From Ruminococcaceae bacterium KH2T8 (GTDB lineage Bacteria; Bacillota; Clostridia; Saccharofermentanales; Saccharofermentanaceae): DNA of 64,000 nucleotides. Position 1 is the first letter of the stretch. Each line of letters begins with the position of its first letter. The notes under the pieces are model-generated. The model ran no database searches, was not told where the DNA came from, and saw nothing but the letters and a program-made list of their open reading frames with translations. Below are positions 1 through 10,361 of this stretch, one piece after another. The stretch lies in contig FOIY01000002.1 of the NCBI GenBank assembly GCA_900111435.1, positions 248,001-312,000 of the forward strand, written 5' to 3'. The position numbers and the translations under genes were made by a program.

Positions 1-1
1 C

Positions 2-229
2 GGTCCGTTCAGTATCGAGGATGAGGACAGAGTAGTATGCGGTACGGCAGAATTCTTTAAGTACTTAAGTCCGCCTGCCATACTTTCGGACGCGCTTACT
101 GCTGACAGCAGTGAGGAGTGGATGGATAATATGGTATGCAGGATCTCTGAACAGAATATGCTCGCGGAGGGGAATCTTACCGCAGTTACGTTGATAGTTA
201 GAAAGGACGATGTTAAAGTCCAGAATTAA
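2..229 (+). CDS. C-terminal fragment, possibly a PP2C-type phosphatase
   Basis: The window opens inside a gene. The frame starting at base 2 is open for 75 codons and ends at TAA 227-229; the start lies upstream. The tail contains a stretch ending NLTAVTLIVRK, which resembles the last beta-strand of PP2C/SpoIIE-type serine/threonine phosphatases (typically DNxTxxxV). The preceding segment (KYLSPPAILSDAL) would fit the family's penultimate helix. The metal-binding motifs that would prove the family are outside the window, so this is a resemblance only. No terminator is evident in the AT-rich gap that follows. Confidence 0.5.
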   Translation, partial: GPFSIEDEDRVVCGTAEFFKYLSPPAILSDALTADSSEEWMDNMVCRISEQNMLAEGNLTAVTLIVRKDDVKVQN

Positions 230-303
230 AATTATCAAAACGTAATGAATATTGTCTCGTTATTTCTGTGAATATTCAACAGAATTTCAGTAGCTATTTT
301 TAC

Positions 304-333
304 TTGTGAAAGACATCTTTATTGCGTTAACAT
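304..333 (+). promoter_or_regulatory. Weak candidate promoter for the small membrane protein
   Basis: TTGTGA at 304-309 and TAACAT at 328-333 are separated by 18 nt and lie about 45 nt before the ATG at 379. Both hexamers are imperfect. A ribosome site GAGAGG is at 365-370. Confidence 0.3.
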
Positions 334-378
334 AAACCGTCTAAAAAGAAATGAAAAAAGAAATGAGAGGATAATCTT

Positions 379-792
379 ATGTGGAAAAGTATGAGTAAAG
401 GCGAATTGGTCGTCATCTACATCATCTGGCTTATCTCGACGGCGGCACTTGTTTTCTCTGCGTGCCATTTCTTCGGAATCGGTAATGAGATCATTGAGAA
501 CATCATTCCTTCCGGAACAGTCGAAGTATCTGAAGAGGTTGCAGGAACTGCAGCATCAGTAGCAGAGCAGACTTCTGATATTTCTACCATGGCTAAGGAT
601 TATGTAATCTCCGCTACAGGCAATAACCCCAATAACATCCTGATCGGTCTTGGTGCGTATGCAGGTCTTGCAACACTTATCTATATCATCGTTGCAGCAT
701 CAAAGCAGAGAGTGCCTGCTATCTATTTCGTAGGTATCTTCCTGCATCTTGTTCTGACGGTTCTGTTCTTTGTCGGAGCACCGTTGTTCTGA
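379..792 (+). CDS. Small three-helix membrane protein, unknown function
   Basis: A 137-residue hypothetical protein. The start is supported by GAGAGG at 365-370, 8 nt before the ATG. Three hydrophobic segments are visible: about residues 10-32 (VVIYIIWLISTAALVF), about 85-107 (ILIGLGAYAGLATLIYIIVA) and about 113-135 (AIYFVGIFLHLVLTVLFFVG). Between the first and second lies a soluble loop of about 45 residues rich in Glu, Ser, Thr and Ala. No enzymatic motif is recognised. It is transcribed toward tgt, so it is probably monocistronic. No function is proposed. Confidence 0.75.
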   Translation: MWKSMSKGELVVIYIIWLISTAALVFSACHFFGIGNEIIENIIPSGTVEVSEEVAGTAASVAEQTSDISTMAKDYVISATGNNPNNILIGLGAYAGLATLIYIIVAASKQRVPAIYFVGIFLHLVLTVLFFVGAPLF

Positions 793-826
793 TACTCTAA
801 AAACTGAATATAATATTGCTTTTAAT

Positions 827-1974
<1,148 letters not shown>

Positions 1975-3012
1975 TTAAAGATCTGTAATGAACATCGCAT
2001 CGCCGAATGAGAAGAAGCGATACTCTTCCTTTACGGCTTCGTTATATGCATTGAGTATATGCTCTTTTCCTGCAAGTGCCGATACGAGCATTATGAGAGT
2101 CGACTCGGGAAGGTGGAAGTTTGTGATAAGTGAATTCACGCACTTGAATTCATATCCCGGGTAGATGAATATCTTCGTATCGCCTGAGCAGGGAAGCATC
2201 TCGGGATCGTTAGATGCTACTGTCTCGAGAACTCTGGTAGAAGTAGTACCTACGGAGATGACTCTTCTTCCTTCTGCTCTTGCTGCTCTTACAATATCCG
2301 ATGCTGTCTTGTCGAAGCAGTACCATTCGGAATGCATCTCGTGAGACTCGACATCGTCGACCTTTACGGGACGGAAAGTACCGAGACCTACATGAAGCGT
2401 AACTTCGGCGATCTCAACCCCCATCTCTTTGATCTCACTTAAAAGTTCCTTAGTGAAGTGAAGACCTGCAGTGGGAGCAGCGGCCGAACCTTCTATCTTT
2501 GAATAGACCGTCTGATATCTTTCGCGGTCCTTGAGCTGTTCGTGAATATAGGGAGGAAGAGGCATCGTTCCTGCGCGGTCGAGGATCTCTTCCCATATGC
2601 CGTTGAAGTCGAATCTTACTATCCTGTTGCCCGTATCGAGGATCTCTTCGCACTCTGCTTCGAGCTCGCCGTCGATGAAGGTAAATCTTCTGCCGAGCTT
2701 AACTTTCTTACCCGGGCGTACGATACACTCCCATCTGATGTCATCGATCCTCTTTAAAAGGAGTATCTCGACGGCGGAACCCGTATCTGATCTGACCCCC
2801 AGAAGCCTTGCGGGAATAACGCGCGTATTATTGATGACAAGGACATCTCCTTTGTGAAGGAACTCCTTGATATCTCTAAAGTGTTTATGTTCGATCCTGC
2901 CCGTTTTCTTATCGAGCACCATGAGTCTTGAAGACGATCTGTCAGCAAGTGGATTCTGTGCGATTAGACGCTCGGGAAGATCATAGTAAAAGTCGCTTGT
3001 TTTCATGCTCAT
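1975..3012 (-). CDS. queA: S-adenosylmethionine:tRNA ribosyltransferase-isomerase
   Basis: 345 residues, typical for QueA, which transfers and isomerises the ribosyl moiety of SAM onto preQ1-tRNA to form epoxyqueuosine, the step after Tgt. Family motifs: [76 protein letters not shown] and [17 protein letters not shown]. Two in-frame ATGs (3012 and 3006) are possible and neither has a ribosome site. A TATAAT box ends 7 nt before the first ATG, so the message may be leaderless. It is divergent from dapA. Confidence 0.97.
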   Translation of the reverse strand: MSMKTSDFYYDLPERLIAQNPLADRSSSRLMVLDKKTGRIEHKHFRDIKEFLHKGDVLVINNTRVIPARLLGVRSDTGSAVEILLLKRIDDIRWECIVRPGKKVKLGRRFTFIDGELEAECEEILDTGNRIVRFDFNGIWEEILDRAGTMPLPPYIHEQLKDRERYQTVYSKIEGSAAAPTAGLHFTKELLSEIKEMGVEIAEVTLHVGLGTFRPVKVDDVESHEMHSEWYCFDKTASDIVRAARAEGRRVISVGTTSTRVLETVASNDPEMLPCSGDTKIFIYPGYEFKCVNSLITNFHLPESTLIMLVSALAGKEHILNAYNEAVKEEYRFFSFGDAMFITDL

Positions 3013-3019
3013 GGCAGTT

Positions 3020-3046
3020 ATTATACACCATTTTTCCGCCCCTCAA
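3020..3046 (-). promoter_or_regulatory. queA-tgt promoter giving a leaderless start
   Basis: On the minus strand TATAAT occupies 3025-3020, with TTGAGG at 3046-3041 (15-nt spacer). Only 7 nt separate the -10 box from the ATG at 3012, so the expected transcription start is at or next to the ATG. There is no room for a ribosome-binding site. Confidence 0.55.
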
Positions 3047-3074
3047 AGTACACTTGTCCGCCACTCGCGCATAA

Positions 3075-3104
3075 TTGACGCATAACTTCCGTAAGTGCTA
3101 AAAT
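3075..3104 (+). promoter_or_regulatory. dapA operon promoter
   Basis: TTGACG (3075-3080), an 18-nt spacer and TAAAAT (3099-3104). The predicted start near 3111 leaves a leader of about 30 nt that carries the ribosome site GGAGG before ATG 3143. It is divergent from the queA promoter within the same intergenic region. Confidence 0.6.
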
Positions 3105-3142
3105 TTGAGTCGTTATATTATAAATTATTGGAGGAAAAGTAT

Positions 3143-4042
3143 ATGGCAAGACCGATCTTTGAAGGTTCAGGCGTAGCAGTAGTAACACCGTTCACATCAA
3201 CAGGAGTAGATTATGCCAAGCTTGAGAAGCTCGTGGAGTTCCATATAAAGAATAAGTCGGATGCTATCATCATCTGCGGTTCTACAGGTGAAGCATCCAC
3301 GATGCCCGATGAGGAGCATATCTCAGTTATCAAGGCCTGCGTAGATGCAGTAGCAGGCAGAGTACCCGTTATCGCAGGTACAGGTTCAAATGATACAAAT
3401 CACGGTATCCACCTTTCACAGGAAGCTGTAAAGGCAGGAGCTGACGCTCTTCTCGTTGTTACTCCTTACTATAATAAGTGCACACCCGAGGGACTTTTCA
3501 GACACTATAAGGCTATCGCCGATAATAGTGATGCTCCCATCGTTCTCTATAACGTACCTTCGAGAACTAACGTAAATATCTCTCCCGATGTTCTCTACAG
3601 ACTCGCTGATATCGAGAATATCGTTGCTATCAAGGAGTGCAACCTCGGACAGGTTCCCGAGATCCTCAGCAAGTGCGGAGACAGATTCGATTTCTATTCA
3701 GGTGAGGACGGACTTGCAGTTCCTCTCGCATCTTTGGGCGGTAAGGGTGTTATCTCCGTAGTAGCCAATATCCTTCCCGAGTTCATGAGCACGATGATGC
3801 ACGCTTATCTTGACGGAGATACAAAGAAGGCAAGGGATATGCAGGTTGAGATCATCCCTATGGTAAAGGCTATGTTCTGCGAAGTTAATCCCATCCCCGT
3901 TAAGGAAGCTATGAATATCCTCGGTATGGGCGTAGGTCCTTGCAGACTTCCTCTTTGCGAGATGAGCTCCAAGAACCATGACTATGTAGCAGACGTGCTT
4001 TCCAAGTACGATACATCTGCCGTCAAGGCTTTCTTCGGCTGA
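3143..4042 (+). CDS. dapA: 4-hydroxy-tetrahydrodipicolinate synthase
   Basis: 299 residues from ATG 3143, chosen over an upstream in-frame start because TTGGAGG precedes it and the family N-terminus (GSGVAVVTPF) follows directly. It condenses pyruvate with aspartate semialdehyde, the first committed step of lysine/diaminopimelate synthesis. Visible: GSTGEAS (residues 46-52), the catalytic Tyr136 and Arg141 in LYNVPSRTNV, and the Schiff-base Lys164 in VAIKECN. It is the first gene of a set continuing to dapB 36 nt downstream. Confidence 0.97.
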   Translation: MARPIFEGSGVAVVTPFTSTGVDYAKLEKLVEFHIKNKSDAIIICGSTGEASTMPDEEHISVIKACVDAVAGRVPVIAGTGSNDTNHGIHLSQEAVKAGADALLVVTPYYNKCTPEGLFRHYKAIADNSDAPIVLYNVPSRTNVNISPDVLYRLADIENIVAIKECNLGQVPEILSKCGDRFDFYSGEDGLAVPLASLGGKGVISVVANILPEFMSTMMHAYLDGDTKKARDMQVEIIPMVKAMFCEVNPIPVKEAMNILGMGVGPCRLPLCEMSSKNHDYVADVLSKYDTSAVKAFFG

Positions 4043-4078
4043 TAAACTAAAACATCTACAACTTCAGGAGTAAATACC

Positions 4079-4846
4079 ATGACTGATATTTTCATGAGCG
4101 GTTGCTGCGGCAGAATGGGTCGCGCTATCTATAACATGACCAAGAACAGCAAGGATTTCAGGATTGTAGCAGGTTCTGATCTTTCTGATAACACAGACGG
4201 ACTCGATTTCCCGGTATATAAGGATATCTTCGACTGCAAGGAGAGCTTTGATGCCATCATCGATTTCTCTCACTTCAAGGCAGTACCTAATGTCTGTAAG
4301 TATGCTATCGAGAATAAGAAGGCACTCGTTCTTTGTACAACAGCTCTCGACGAGCCCGCGCTCGCAGCTGCAGAGGAACTTTCCAAGGTTGCGCCTTTGT
4401 TCAAGTCGGCTAACATGAGCGTTGGTATGAACGTAGTATTCGAGCTCGCAGCTCAGGCTGCAAAGGCTCTCTATCCCGATTTCGATATCGAGATCGTCGA
4501 GGCTCATCACAACAGAAAGCTCGACGCGCCTTCAGGTACTGCTTTCCAGCTCGGTGAAGCTATCAAGAGTGCTATCCCTGATGAGATGGAATATGTTTAC
4601 GATCGTCATGACAGATCTGAGCCAAGACATAAGAATGAGATCGGCATGAGTGCTATCCGCGGCGGTAACATCGTAGGTGAGCACGAGGTCTACTTCGTAA
4701 GTGACGAGGAGACGATCAAGATCACTCATCAGTGCATGACGAGAGAGGCTTTCGCAAGAGGAGCTCTCGCAGCGGCAGCATATATCAAGGATAAGGGCCC
4801 CGGCCGCTATTCCATGAAAGATGTTGTTTCGGAAGTGTTTAACTGA
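4079..4846 (+). CDS. dapB: 4-hydroxy-tetrahydrodipicolinate reductase
   Basis: 255 residues, standard DapB length. It reduces the DapA product with NAD(P)H. Visible: N-terminal Rossmann motif GCCGRMG (8-14), the catalytic block EAHHNRKLDAPSGTA with the paired His and the Lys, and the C-terminal GEHEVYF and ITHQCMTREAFARGAL blocks. TTCAGGAG precedes the ATG. Together with dapA it forms a lysine/DAP cassette. yajC follows after 47 nt with its own ribosome site. Confidence 0.97.
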   Translation: MTDIFMSGCCGRMGRAIYNMTKNSKDFRIVAGSDLSDNTDGLDFPVYKDIFDCKESFDAIIDFSHFKAVPNVCKYAIENKKALVLCTTALDEPALAAAEELSKVAPLFKSANMSVGMNVVFELAAQAAKALYPDFDIEIVEAHHNRKLDAPSGTAFQLGEAIKSAIPDEMEYVYDRHDRSEPRHKNEIGMSAIRGGNIVGEHEVYFVSDEETIKITHQCMTREAFARGALAAAAYIKDKGPGRYSMKDVVSEVFN

Positions 4847-4893
4847 TACACTTTATCCGTTGTTCTGTTAAAAAGATTTTGGAGGAAATATAA

Positions 4894-5286
4894 ATGGTTC
4901 AGTTTTTACTCGCTACAGCCCAGGGACAGGGTGATATGGTATCCGCACTTCCTTCTGTCGGACTCCTTCTCCTTTTTATCCCTGTATTCTATCTGATCGT
5001 CGTAAGACCTCAGAAGAAGCGTGAAAAGGAGCTCAAGGATCAGGTAGACAAGATGTCTATCGGCGATAAGATCATCACTATCGGTGGTGTTACGGGTGTT
5101 CTTGCTCATATCAATGAGGATGAGGTTACTATCTATACATCCGCTGCAAACACACCTATCACTTTCCAGAAGGCTGCTATCCAGACAGTAGTTCCCAGGA
5201 ACGGTGAGAAGAAGGATGCTAAGAAGGAGAACACTTCTGATAAGAAAAAGAGCAAGAAGGCTTCTAAGACTGACGAAGAAGACTAA
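4894..5286 (+). CDS. yajC: YajC, preprotein translocase accessory subunit
   Basis: 130 residues. One membrane helix (about 20-40) is followed by the family signature VVRPQKKREKE and a KVGD-like small beta domain (MSIGDKIITIGGVTGVL). The C-terminus is a Lys/Glu-rich tail (about 105-130), typical of Firmicute YajC. It associates with SecDF/SecYEG. TTGGAGG lies upstream. Its TAA shares bases with the ATG of dnaG, implying coupled translation. Confidence 0.93.
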   Translation: MVQFLLATAQGQGDMVSALPSVGLLLLFIPVFYLIVVRPQKKREKELKDQVDKMSIGDKIITIGGVTGVLAHINEDEVTIYTSAANTPITFQKAAIQTVVPRNGEKKDAKKENTSDKKKSKKASKTDEED

Positions 5287-7217
5287 TGGCTCAGATACCT
5301 GACAGTGTCATTGAGGAGATACTTGCCAAAGCCGATATAGAATCGGTGGTCGGCAAGTATGTTTCTTTTACGAAGAGAACGGGACAGAACCTTTTCGGTT
5401 TGTGCCCGTTTCATTCTGAAAAGACTCCGTCATTTTCTGTTTCGCTCAATAAGGGTATTTATCACTGCTTCGGATGCGGTAAGGGCGGTAACTCCATCGG
5501 CTTTATCATGGAGATCGAAAAGCTCACTTACCCCGAGGCTATAAGATTCCTCGGTGAACAGTACGGAGTCGAGGTGCCCGTAACTTCAGGCGGCGACAAT
5601 AACGGCTCCGAAAAGAAGATGAAGGAGAGAGTCTACGCGCTTTTAACCGAAGCAGCAAGATTCTTCTATGCTTCATTTGTCGGTGATGTCGGCAAGGTAG
5701 CCCGTGATTATGCTGCCAAGCGTAATCTCAGCAAAGATACACTCAGGGCTTTCGGAATAGGTTACGCGCCGGAAGGCTGGGATAACCTTTATCAGCACCT
5801 TATCAATAAGGGATATACGGATGAGGAGATGAGAGTCAGCGGACTCTTTACGGTCTCGAAGAAGACCGGTAAGCTCATCGACCTTTTCAGGGGCAGACTA
5901 ATGTTCCCGATCTTTGATTCATTCGGAAAGATCATCGCTTTCGGCGGCAGGAGCCTCGGAGATGAGATGCCTAAGTATGTCAATTCTCCGGATTCGCTCG
6001 TATATAAGAAGCAGGAGCATCTCTACGGACTGAACTTCGCGAAGAAGGCTAAGTCCAACCAGCTCATAATCGTAGAAGGATATATGGATACCATTGCTAT
6101 GCATCAGGCAGGTATTACCAATGCCGTAGCATCTTTGGGTACTGCTTTTACCGACAGTCAGTTAAGGCTCGCTTCAAGGTATGCGGAGGAAGTCGTATTC
6201 TTTTTCGACAGTGATAAGGCCGGTCAGAATGCCGCTATCAGGGCTATCAGGATGATGCTCAAGTTCTTGAAGAAGATGTCAGGTCTTAAGATCAGGATCA
6301 AGATCGCATATGTTCCAGATGGCAAGGATCCCGATGAATACATCAGAAATAACGGTAAGGACAGCTTTGCCACGGTCGTAGCTAATGCTAAGGACGTGGA
6401 TGACTATCTGTTCGAAAGAGCATATAACGACAATTGCGACGAAGACGGCAAGCTCGATCAGTATAAATACCAGGACGACATTATCCTTTACGGTTCCTGG
6501 ATCCAGGATGAATTAAGGCGCGAGAAGATGGCGACTAATGCCGCAGTCTATCTCGGTGCGAACTATAAGACGGTCCTTAATCGCATGAATGAGGTCATGA
6601 ATTCCGCTATCGCCGAGCAGGCAGCTGCGGATAAACGTGACCTTATAAGGAGCGAGAAGGATACTGTAAGACAAAGAGTCGAGGAGAATGAAGGCGATGA
6701 GCCTGTGACACAGGATGTTGTCGCAGATGTCAGAAAGACAAACAGCGATATCGTCTATCTTCAGGAATTAAAGCTCTTCGTACTTGCCGTAAGACTCAAG
6801 GAACTCCTGGCTACCGATGTGGACAGGGAAGATGTACTTCGCCCCGGAGATTTTCGAGGCGAGAATATGAAGAAGATAATCGAGTTCTTCTTGAAGAACT
6901 TTGATGAGAGATATGGTATCAACGAGGCTCTCCTCATAAATGAGCTTTCGAAGACAACCTTAAACGGAATGCCTGCAGAGGAAGTATATCTCAGGGCTTG
7001 TGATCAGTTTAATGACAGCAATAATTCGGATGTCAGGAGAGATGAATATCTGATGACTGTCTATGACTTAAGGCTCAAGCAGATCGATGGCATGGAGAGG
7101 ATGATCGTTAAATATCTTGAAGCTGCGACCGGCGCGAAGAAAGATGATCTGCTCCTTCGATACCGTAAGCTCAATGCATATAGAGAACATCTGATCGCCA
7201 AGAGGGATAAATTATGA
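5286..7217 (+). CDS. dnaG: DNA primase
   Basis: 643 residues, within the bacterial primase range. It makes RNA primers at the replication fork. Domain order: CHC2 zinc ribbon (C40, H43, C61, C64), TOPRIM catalytic core with IVEGYMDTIAMHQAG (Glu) and FFFDSDKAGQNAA (Asp-x-Asp), then a helical helicase-interaction domain. The linker around residues 440-490 is acidic and poorly conserved. The start overlaps the yajC stop (TAATG). The gene overlaps trmK by 4 nt. rpoD, often next to dnaG, is not here. Confidence 0.96.
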   Translation: MAQIPDSVIEEILAKADIESVVGKYVSFTKRTGQNLFGLCPFHSEKTPSFSVSLNKGIYHCFGCGKGGNSIGFIMEIEKLTYPEAIRFLGEQYGVEVPVTSGGDNNGSEKKMKERVYALLTEAARFFYASFVGDVGKVARDYAAKRNLSKDTLRAFGIGYAPEGWDNLYQHLINKGYTDEEMRVSGLFTVSKKTGKLIDLFRGRLMFPIFDSFGKIIAFGGRSLGDEMPKYVNSPDSLVYKKQEHLYGLNFAKKAKSNQLIIVEGYMDTIAMHQAGITNAVASLGTAFTDSQLRLASRYAEEVVFFFDSDKAGQNAAIRAIRMMLKFLKKMSGLKIRIKIAYVPDGKDPDEYIRNNGKDSFATVVANAKDVDDYLFERAYNDNCDEDGKLDQYKYQDDIILYGSWIQDELRREKMATNAAVYLGANYKTVLNRMNEVMNSAIAEQAAADKRDLIRSEKDTVRQRVEENEGDEPVTQDVVADVRKTNSDIVYLQELKLFVLAVRLKELLATDVDREDVLRPGDFRGENMKKIIEFFLKNFDERYGINEALLINELSKTTLNGMPAEEVYLRACDQFNDSNNSDVRRDEYLMTVYDLRLKQIDGMERMIVKYLEAATGAKKDDLLLRYRKLNAYREHLIAKRDKL

Positions 7218-7900
7218 TGAATATAGCTCTCTCAGAGAGACTTAATGCCGTGCTCGAAACAGCACGTGATAATACGATAGGACATAAGAGGATCATCGAT
7301 GTCGGCTCAGATCACGGTCATCTTGCCGCCAGAGCCGTTATGGACGGTATCTTTGAAAGTGCCGTATGTACCGATATCCATAAGGGCCCTGCTGATAAGT
7401 CCGCTTCGCTCATGAAGGATATGTCTCTATCAGATAAGGTCAAGGTCTATTGTACTGACGGTCTTGACGGCGTCGAGCTTACTGAGGACGATACGGTAGT
7501 AATGGCGGGACTTGGCGGTAATAATATGGTTGATATCATCAGCCGCGTAAATGCTTCTTACGATAAGGAGCTGCTCAAGACGGTTACCTTTATCCTTCAG
7601 CCTCAAAAGTCGATCGAGGTATTGAGGGAATTTCTCTCGCAGAATGCTTTCGCTGTTACGGAAGAGACTGTCGTTCAGGAAAGAGGTATCTACTATCCGA
7701 TATTGGTAACTCGATATACGGGTGAGACTTATAACCTGAGCCTTCGTGAGAAGTACTACGGTCCCGTGCTCATGAAGAAGTTTGAGGCCGGTGAGGCAGT
7801 CGTATCCGAGTACTTTATCAGGCTCGATTCGAGATATAAGATAAGGGCAAGAGGCGATCAGGAGATCGGAAGATTACTGGAGGAAATGGGCAATGACTAA
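7214..7900 (+). CDS. trmK: tRNA (adenine-22-N1)-methyltransferase
   Basis: 228 residues, class I SAM methyltransferase of the TrmK/YqfN family. Visible: LSERLNAVLE, the SAM-binding loop IIDVGSDHGHLAARAV, VVMAGLGGNNMVDII (the catalytic-loop equivalent) and the ILQPQKSIEVLREFL block. The start ATGATG overlaps the dnaG stop. The dnaG/rpoD-trmK-nif3 order is common in Firmicutes. nif3 overlaps its 3' end by 8 nt. Confidence 0.9.
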   Translation: MMNIALSERLNAVLETARDNTIGHKRIIDVGSDHGHLAARAVMDGIFESAVCTDIHKGPADKSASLMKDMSLSDKVKVYCTDGLDGVELTEDDTVVMAGLGGNNMVDIISRVNASYDKELLKTVTFILQPQKSIEVLREFLSQNAFAVTEETVVQERGIYYPILVTRYTGETYNLSLREKYYGPVLMKKFEAGEAVVSEYFIRLDSRYKIRARGDQEIGRLLEEMGND

Positions 7901-8639
7901 GGTTAGAGACATAACGGCTCTCATGGATGAGCTTTTCCCGAGGGAGACCGCCGAAAGTTACGATAATCCGGGGCTTCTGGCAGGTGCTTACGATAAAGTA
8001 GTTACCAAGTGTGTTATAACGCTCGATGCCACGCTTGATAAGGTTCAGGCAGCCGTAGATGAGGGTGCTGAACTTCTTATAACCCACCATCCTCTGATAT
8101 TCGGCGGCATATCCGATGTGAGCGAGGAGAATGTCTGCGGACAGATACTTTCGAAGCTCATCCGAAATGATATCAGCCTCTTTGCAGCTCATACGAATCT
8201 TGATAAGAACCACGGATTCAGTAACGATATACTTGCTGCTAAGGTCGGCGGAAGCAATATCACTCATATCGATGAGATAGAGTGTGGCGTTATCTGTAGC
8301 TTTGAAGGAGATAAGAGCGTTAAGTCATTCAGCGATAAGCTCATTGAAACCCTGGGAACATCAGGCGTTATCACTTATTCGGATCCCGCAAAGAAGGTTT
8401 CGAAAGTATTCGTTCAGGGCGGTGCTTTTGACGAGGATATGATCCCTTATCTTAAGGCTAACGGTGTAGATACGGTGCTTACGGGTGAGATCAAGCATCA
8501 CGTGATGATCCTTCTTGAGCAGCTCGGTATCTCGGCTCTTGCGGCCGGTCATAAGGCAACGGAAGATGTATTCATGAGTCACTTGGCAGATGTGCTTACG
8601 ACAAAGTTTCCTGACGTGTCATTCTTGGTGAGATTGTAA
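7893..8639 (+). CDS. Nif3-like dinuclear metal centre protein (YqfO family)
   Basis: 248 residues, the short form without the inserted PII-like domain of B. subtilis YqfO. Metal-binding motifs are present: LLITHHPLIFGGI (paired His), FAAHTNLDKNHG, LTGEIKHHVM and AAGHKATEDVFM (late His and Glu). It forms hexamers in characterised homologues. The physiological role is unsettled; it is often annotated as a GTP cyclohydrolase I type 2 homologue. It overlaps trmK by 8 nt with GGAGG just upstream, so it is in the same transcription unit. Confidence 0.92.
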   Translation: MTKVRDITALMDELFPRETAESYDNPGLLAGAYDKVVTKCVITLDATLDKVQAAVDEGAELLITHHPLIFGGISDVSEENVCGQILSKLIRNDISLFAAHTNLDKNHGFSNDILAAKVGGSNITHIDEIECGVICSFEGDKSVKSFSDKLIETLGTSGVITYSDPAKKVSKVFVQGGAFDEDMIPYLKANGVDTVLTGEIKHHVMILLEQLGISALAAGHKATEDVFMSHLADVLTTKFPDVSFLVRL

Positions 8640-8679
8640 CTATACATTCTTTTGTTTTATCGATAGAATTAGAGTTGTT

Positions 8680-9033
8680 TTCCGAGCAGACCGAGACAAT
8701 CGCGGGCACCAATGGCGAAAGCCGGTGCGTGAGGAAAGTCCGGGCTCCACAGGACAGGGTGCCGGCTAACGGCCGGTGAAGGCGACTTTAAGGAAAGTGC
8801 AACAGAAAAGAAAACCGCCTATTCTTCGGAATGGGTAAGGATGAAAAGGCGAGGTAAGAGCTCACCGGCGGTATGGAGACATATCGGCCTTGTAAACCCC
8901 ACTCGGAGCAACGTCGTGGAAAGGCATCAACCGTGGTCCGCGGGCCTTGAGGGGACGGCTTAAGACGGCGGGCAACCGTCGTATTAGATAGATGATTGTC
9001 AACTACAGAACCCGGCTTACCGGTCTGGTCGGT
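8680..9033 (+). ncRNA. rnpB: RNase P RNA
   Basis: About 354 nt. The conserved P4 and core strings are seen: GAGGAAAGTCCGGGCTCC near the 5' end, AAGTGCAACAGAAA in the middle and ACAGAACCCGGCTTAC near the 3' end. The two ends pair (CCGAGCAGACCG near 8682 with CGGTCTGGTCGG near 9022, one mismatch), forming helix P1. It is the catalytic RNA of tRNA 5' maturation. The overall arrangement looks like the common bacterial A type, but I did not fold it. It sits between nif3 and purM. Confidence 0.95.
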
Positions 9034-9073
9034 TAACACTTATACAAACAAAAACATTGGGAGGTCTTCTAAC

Positions 9074-10249
9074 ATGTCGGCAGAATCTTATTTGAGCAGA
9101 GGTGTATCACCTACGAAAGATGAGGTAAAGGCTGCGGTAAAGAATCAGGATAAGGGAGTTTTCCCCGGTGCATTCTGTAAGCTCATAGAAGATATGGCGG
9201 GAGACCCTGATTATTGTACGGCTCTTCATGCAGACGGCGCAGGTACCAAGTCTTCAGTTGCTTACCTCATGTTCAAGGAGACAGGTAACTACGACTGGTT
9301 CAAAGGTCTTGCTCAGGATTCACTCGTAATGAACACTGACGACCTTGCTTGCGTAGGTTGCTATGAGAATCTCTCACTTTCGAATACTATCGGACGTAAT
9401 GCTCACCGTGTTGACGGTAAGGCCATCGCAAAGGTCATCGAGGGTTACGACGAGACTATCGCAAAGCTCGAGGCTGCAGGCGTCGGCATCAAGATGTGCG
9501 GCGGTGAGACTGCTGATGTCGGAGATCTCGTAAGCACACTTATCGTTGACTCTACGATCGTAGCAAGAGTAAGGAGAGACAAGGTCATCAATGCTGCAAA
9601 CATCAAGCCCGGTCATGTTATCGTCGGACTTGCTTCTTTCGGACAGGCTACATATGAGGATTCCTATAACTCGGGTATCTCTTCGAACGGTCTTACGGCT
9701 GCAAGACATATGCTCCTTTCCAAGTATTACTACGAGAACTATAAGGAGTCTTTCTCTACGACACTCGGTGAGGATAAGGCTTACTGCGGTAAGTTCCGTC
9801 TTACGGACAAGCTTCCTTACGGCAATCAGACAGTAGGTGAGGCTATCTTGAGCCCCACGAGAACATTCCTTCCCGTGATCGTTCCCGTACTCGAGAAGTA
9901 CAGAGATTCCATCTCCGGTATCATCCACTGCACAGGCGGCGGACAGGCTAAGTGCCGTGATTTCGGTAAGAATATCAGAATCGTAAAGGATAATCTCTTC
10001 GAGCTTCCCGCTATCTTCAAGACGATCTACGAGTCCGGTGAGATCCCTATGAAGGAGATGTTCCAGGTATTCAACTGCGGTCACCGTATCGAGTTCTACT
10101 GCGACGAGTCCGTTGCACAGGGAATCATCGATATCGCGAAGTCCTTCAATATCGACGCAAGGGTAGTAGGTCACGTTGAGGCTCTTCCCGAGGGTTCCGA
10201 GAATGAAGTGGTAATAAGTTACAACGGTGAGACTTATCTTTATAATTAA
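9074..10249 (+). CDS. purM: Phosphoribosylformylglycinamidine cyclo-ligase, Bacteroidetes-like form
   Basis: 391 residues from ATG 9074 (GGGAGG upstream); the longer frame runs back into rnpB and is discarded. AIR synthase/PurM family: SYLSRGVSPTKDEV, HADGAGTKSS, GLAQDSLVMNTDDLACVG, GGETADVGDLV, GLASFGQATYEDSYNSGISSNGLTAARH and IIHCTGGGQAKC. It makes aminoimidazole ribonucleotide in purine synthesis. The length and these motifs match my memory of the roughly 390-residue Bacteroidetes PurM rather than the roughly 340-residue form usual in Firmicutes. No other pur gene is adjacent. A terminator follows. Confidence 0.85.
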   Translation: MSAESYLSRGVSPTKDEVKAAVKNQDKGVFPGAFCKLIEDMAGDPDYCTALHADGAGTKSSVAYLMFKETGNYDWFKGLAQDSLVMNTDDLACVGCYENLSLSNTIGRNAHRVDGKAIAKVIEGYDETIAKLEAAGVGIKMCGGETADVGDLVSTLIVDSTIVARVRRDKVINAANIKPGHVIVGLASFGQATYEDSYNSGISSNGLTAARHMLLSKYYYENYKESFSTTLGEDKAYCGKFRLTDKLPYGNQTVGEAILSPTRTFLPVIVPVLEKYRDSISGIIHCTGGGQAKCRDFGKNIRIVKDNLFELPAIFKTIYESGEIPMKEMFQVFNCGHRIEFYCDESVAQGIIDIAKSFNIDARVVGHVEALPEGSENEVVISYNGETYLYN

Positions 10250-10303
10250 GTTACAAAGCGTTTTGCTTCATTGACTTGTATTTTTTGAATAGTGTAAGTT
10301 TAG

Positions 10304-10338
10304 GTTGACGATCTTCATCAGGTCGTCAATCTTTTTAT
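10304..10338 (+). terminator. purM terminator
   Basis: TTGACGA (10305-10311) pairs with TCGTCAA (10323-10329), followed by TCTTTTTATT. Confidence 0.8.
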
Positions 10339-10361
10339 TCTTTAAAGAGAGGTGTGTGTAT

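Noticed and set aside
8996-9073. N-terminal extension of PurM into rnpB
   Set aside because: Those codons are the 3' end of RNase P RNA; the ATG at 9074 has its own ribosome site and begins the family N-terminus.
9374-10174. A 266-residue minus-strand frame opposite purM
   Set aside because: It is a shadow of the conserved purM gene with no ribosome site or recognisable motif.
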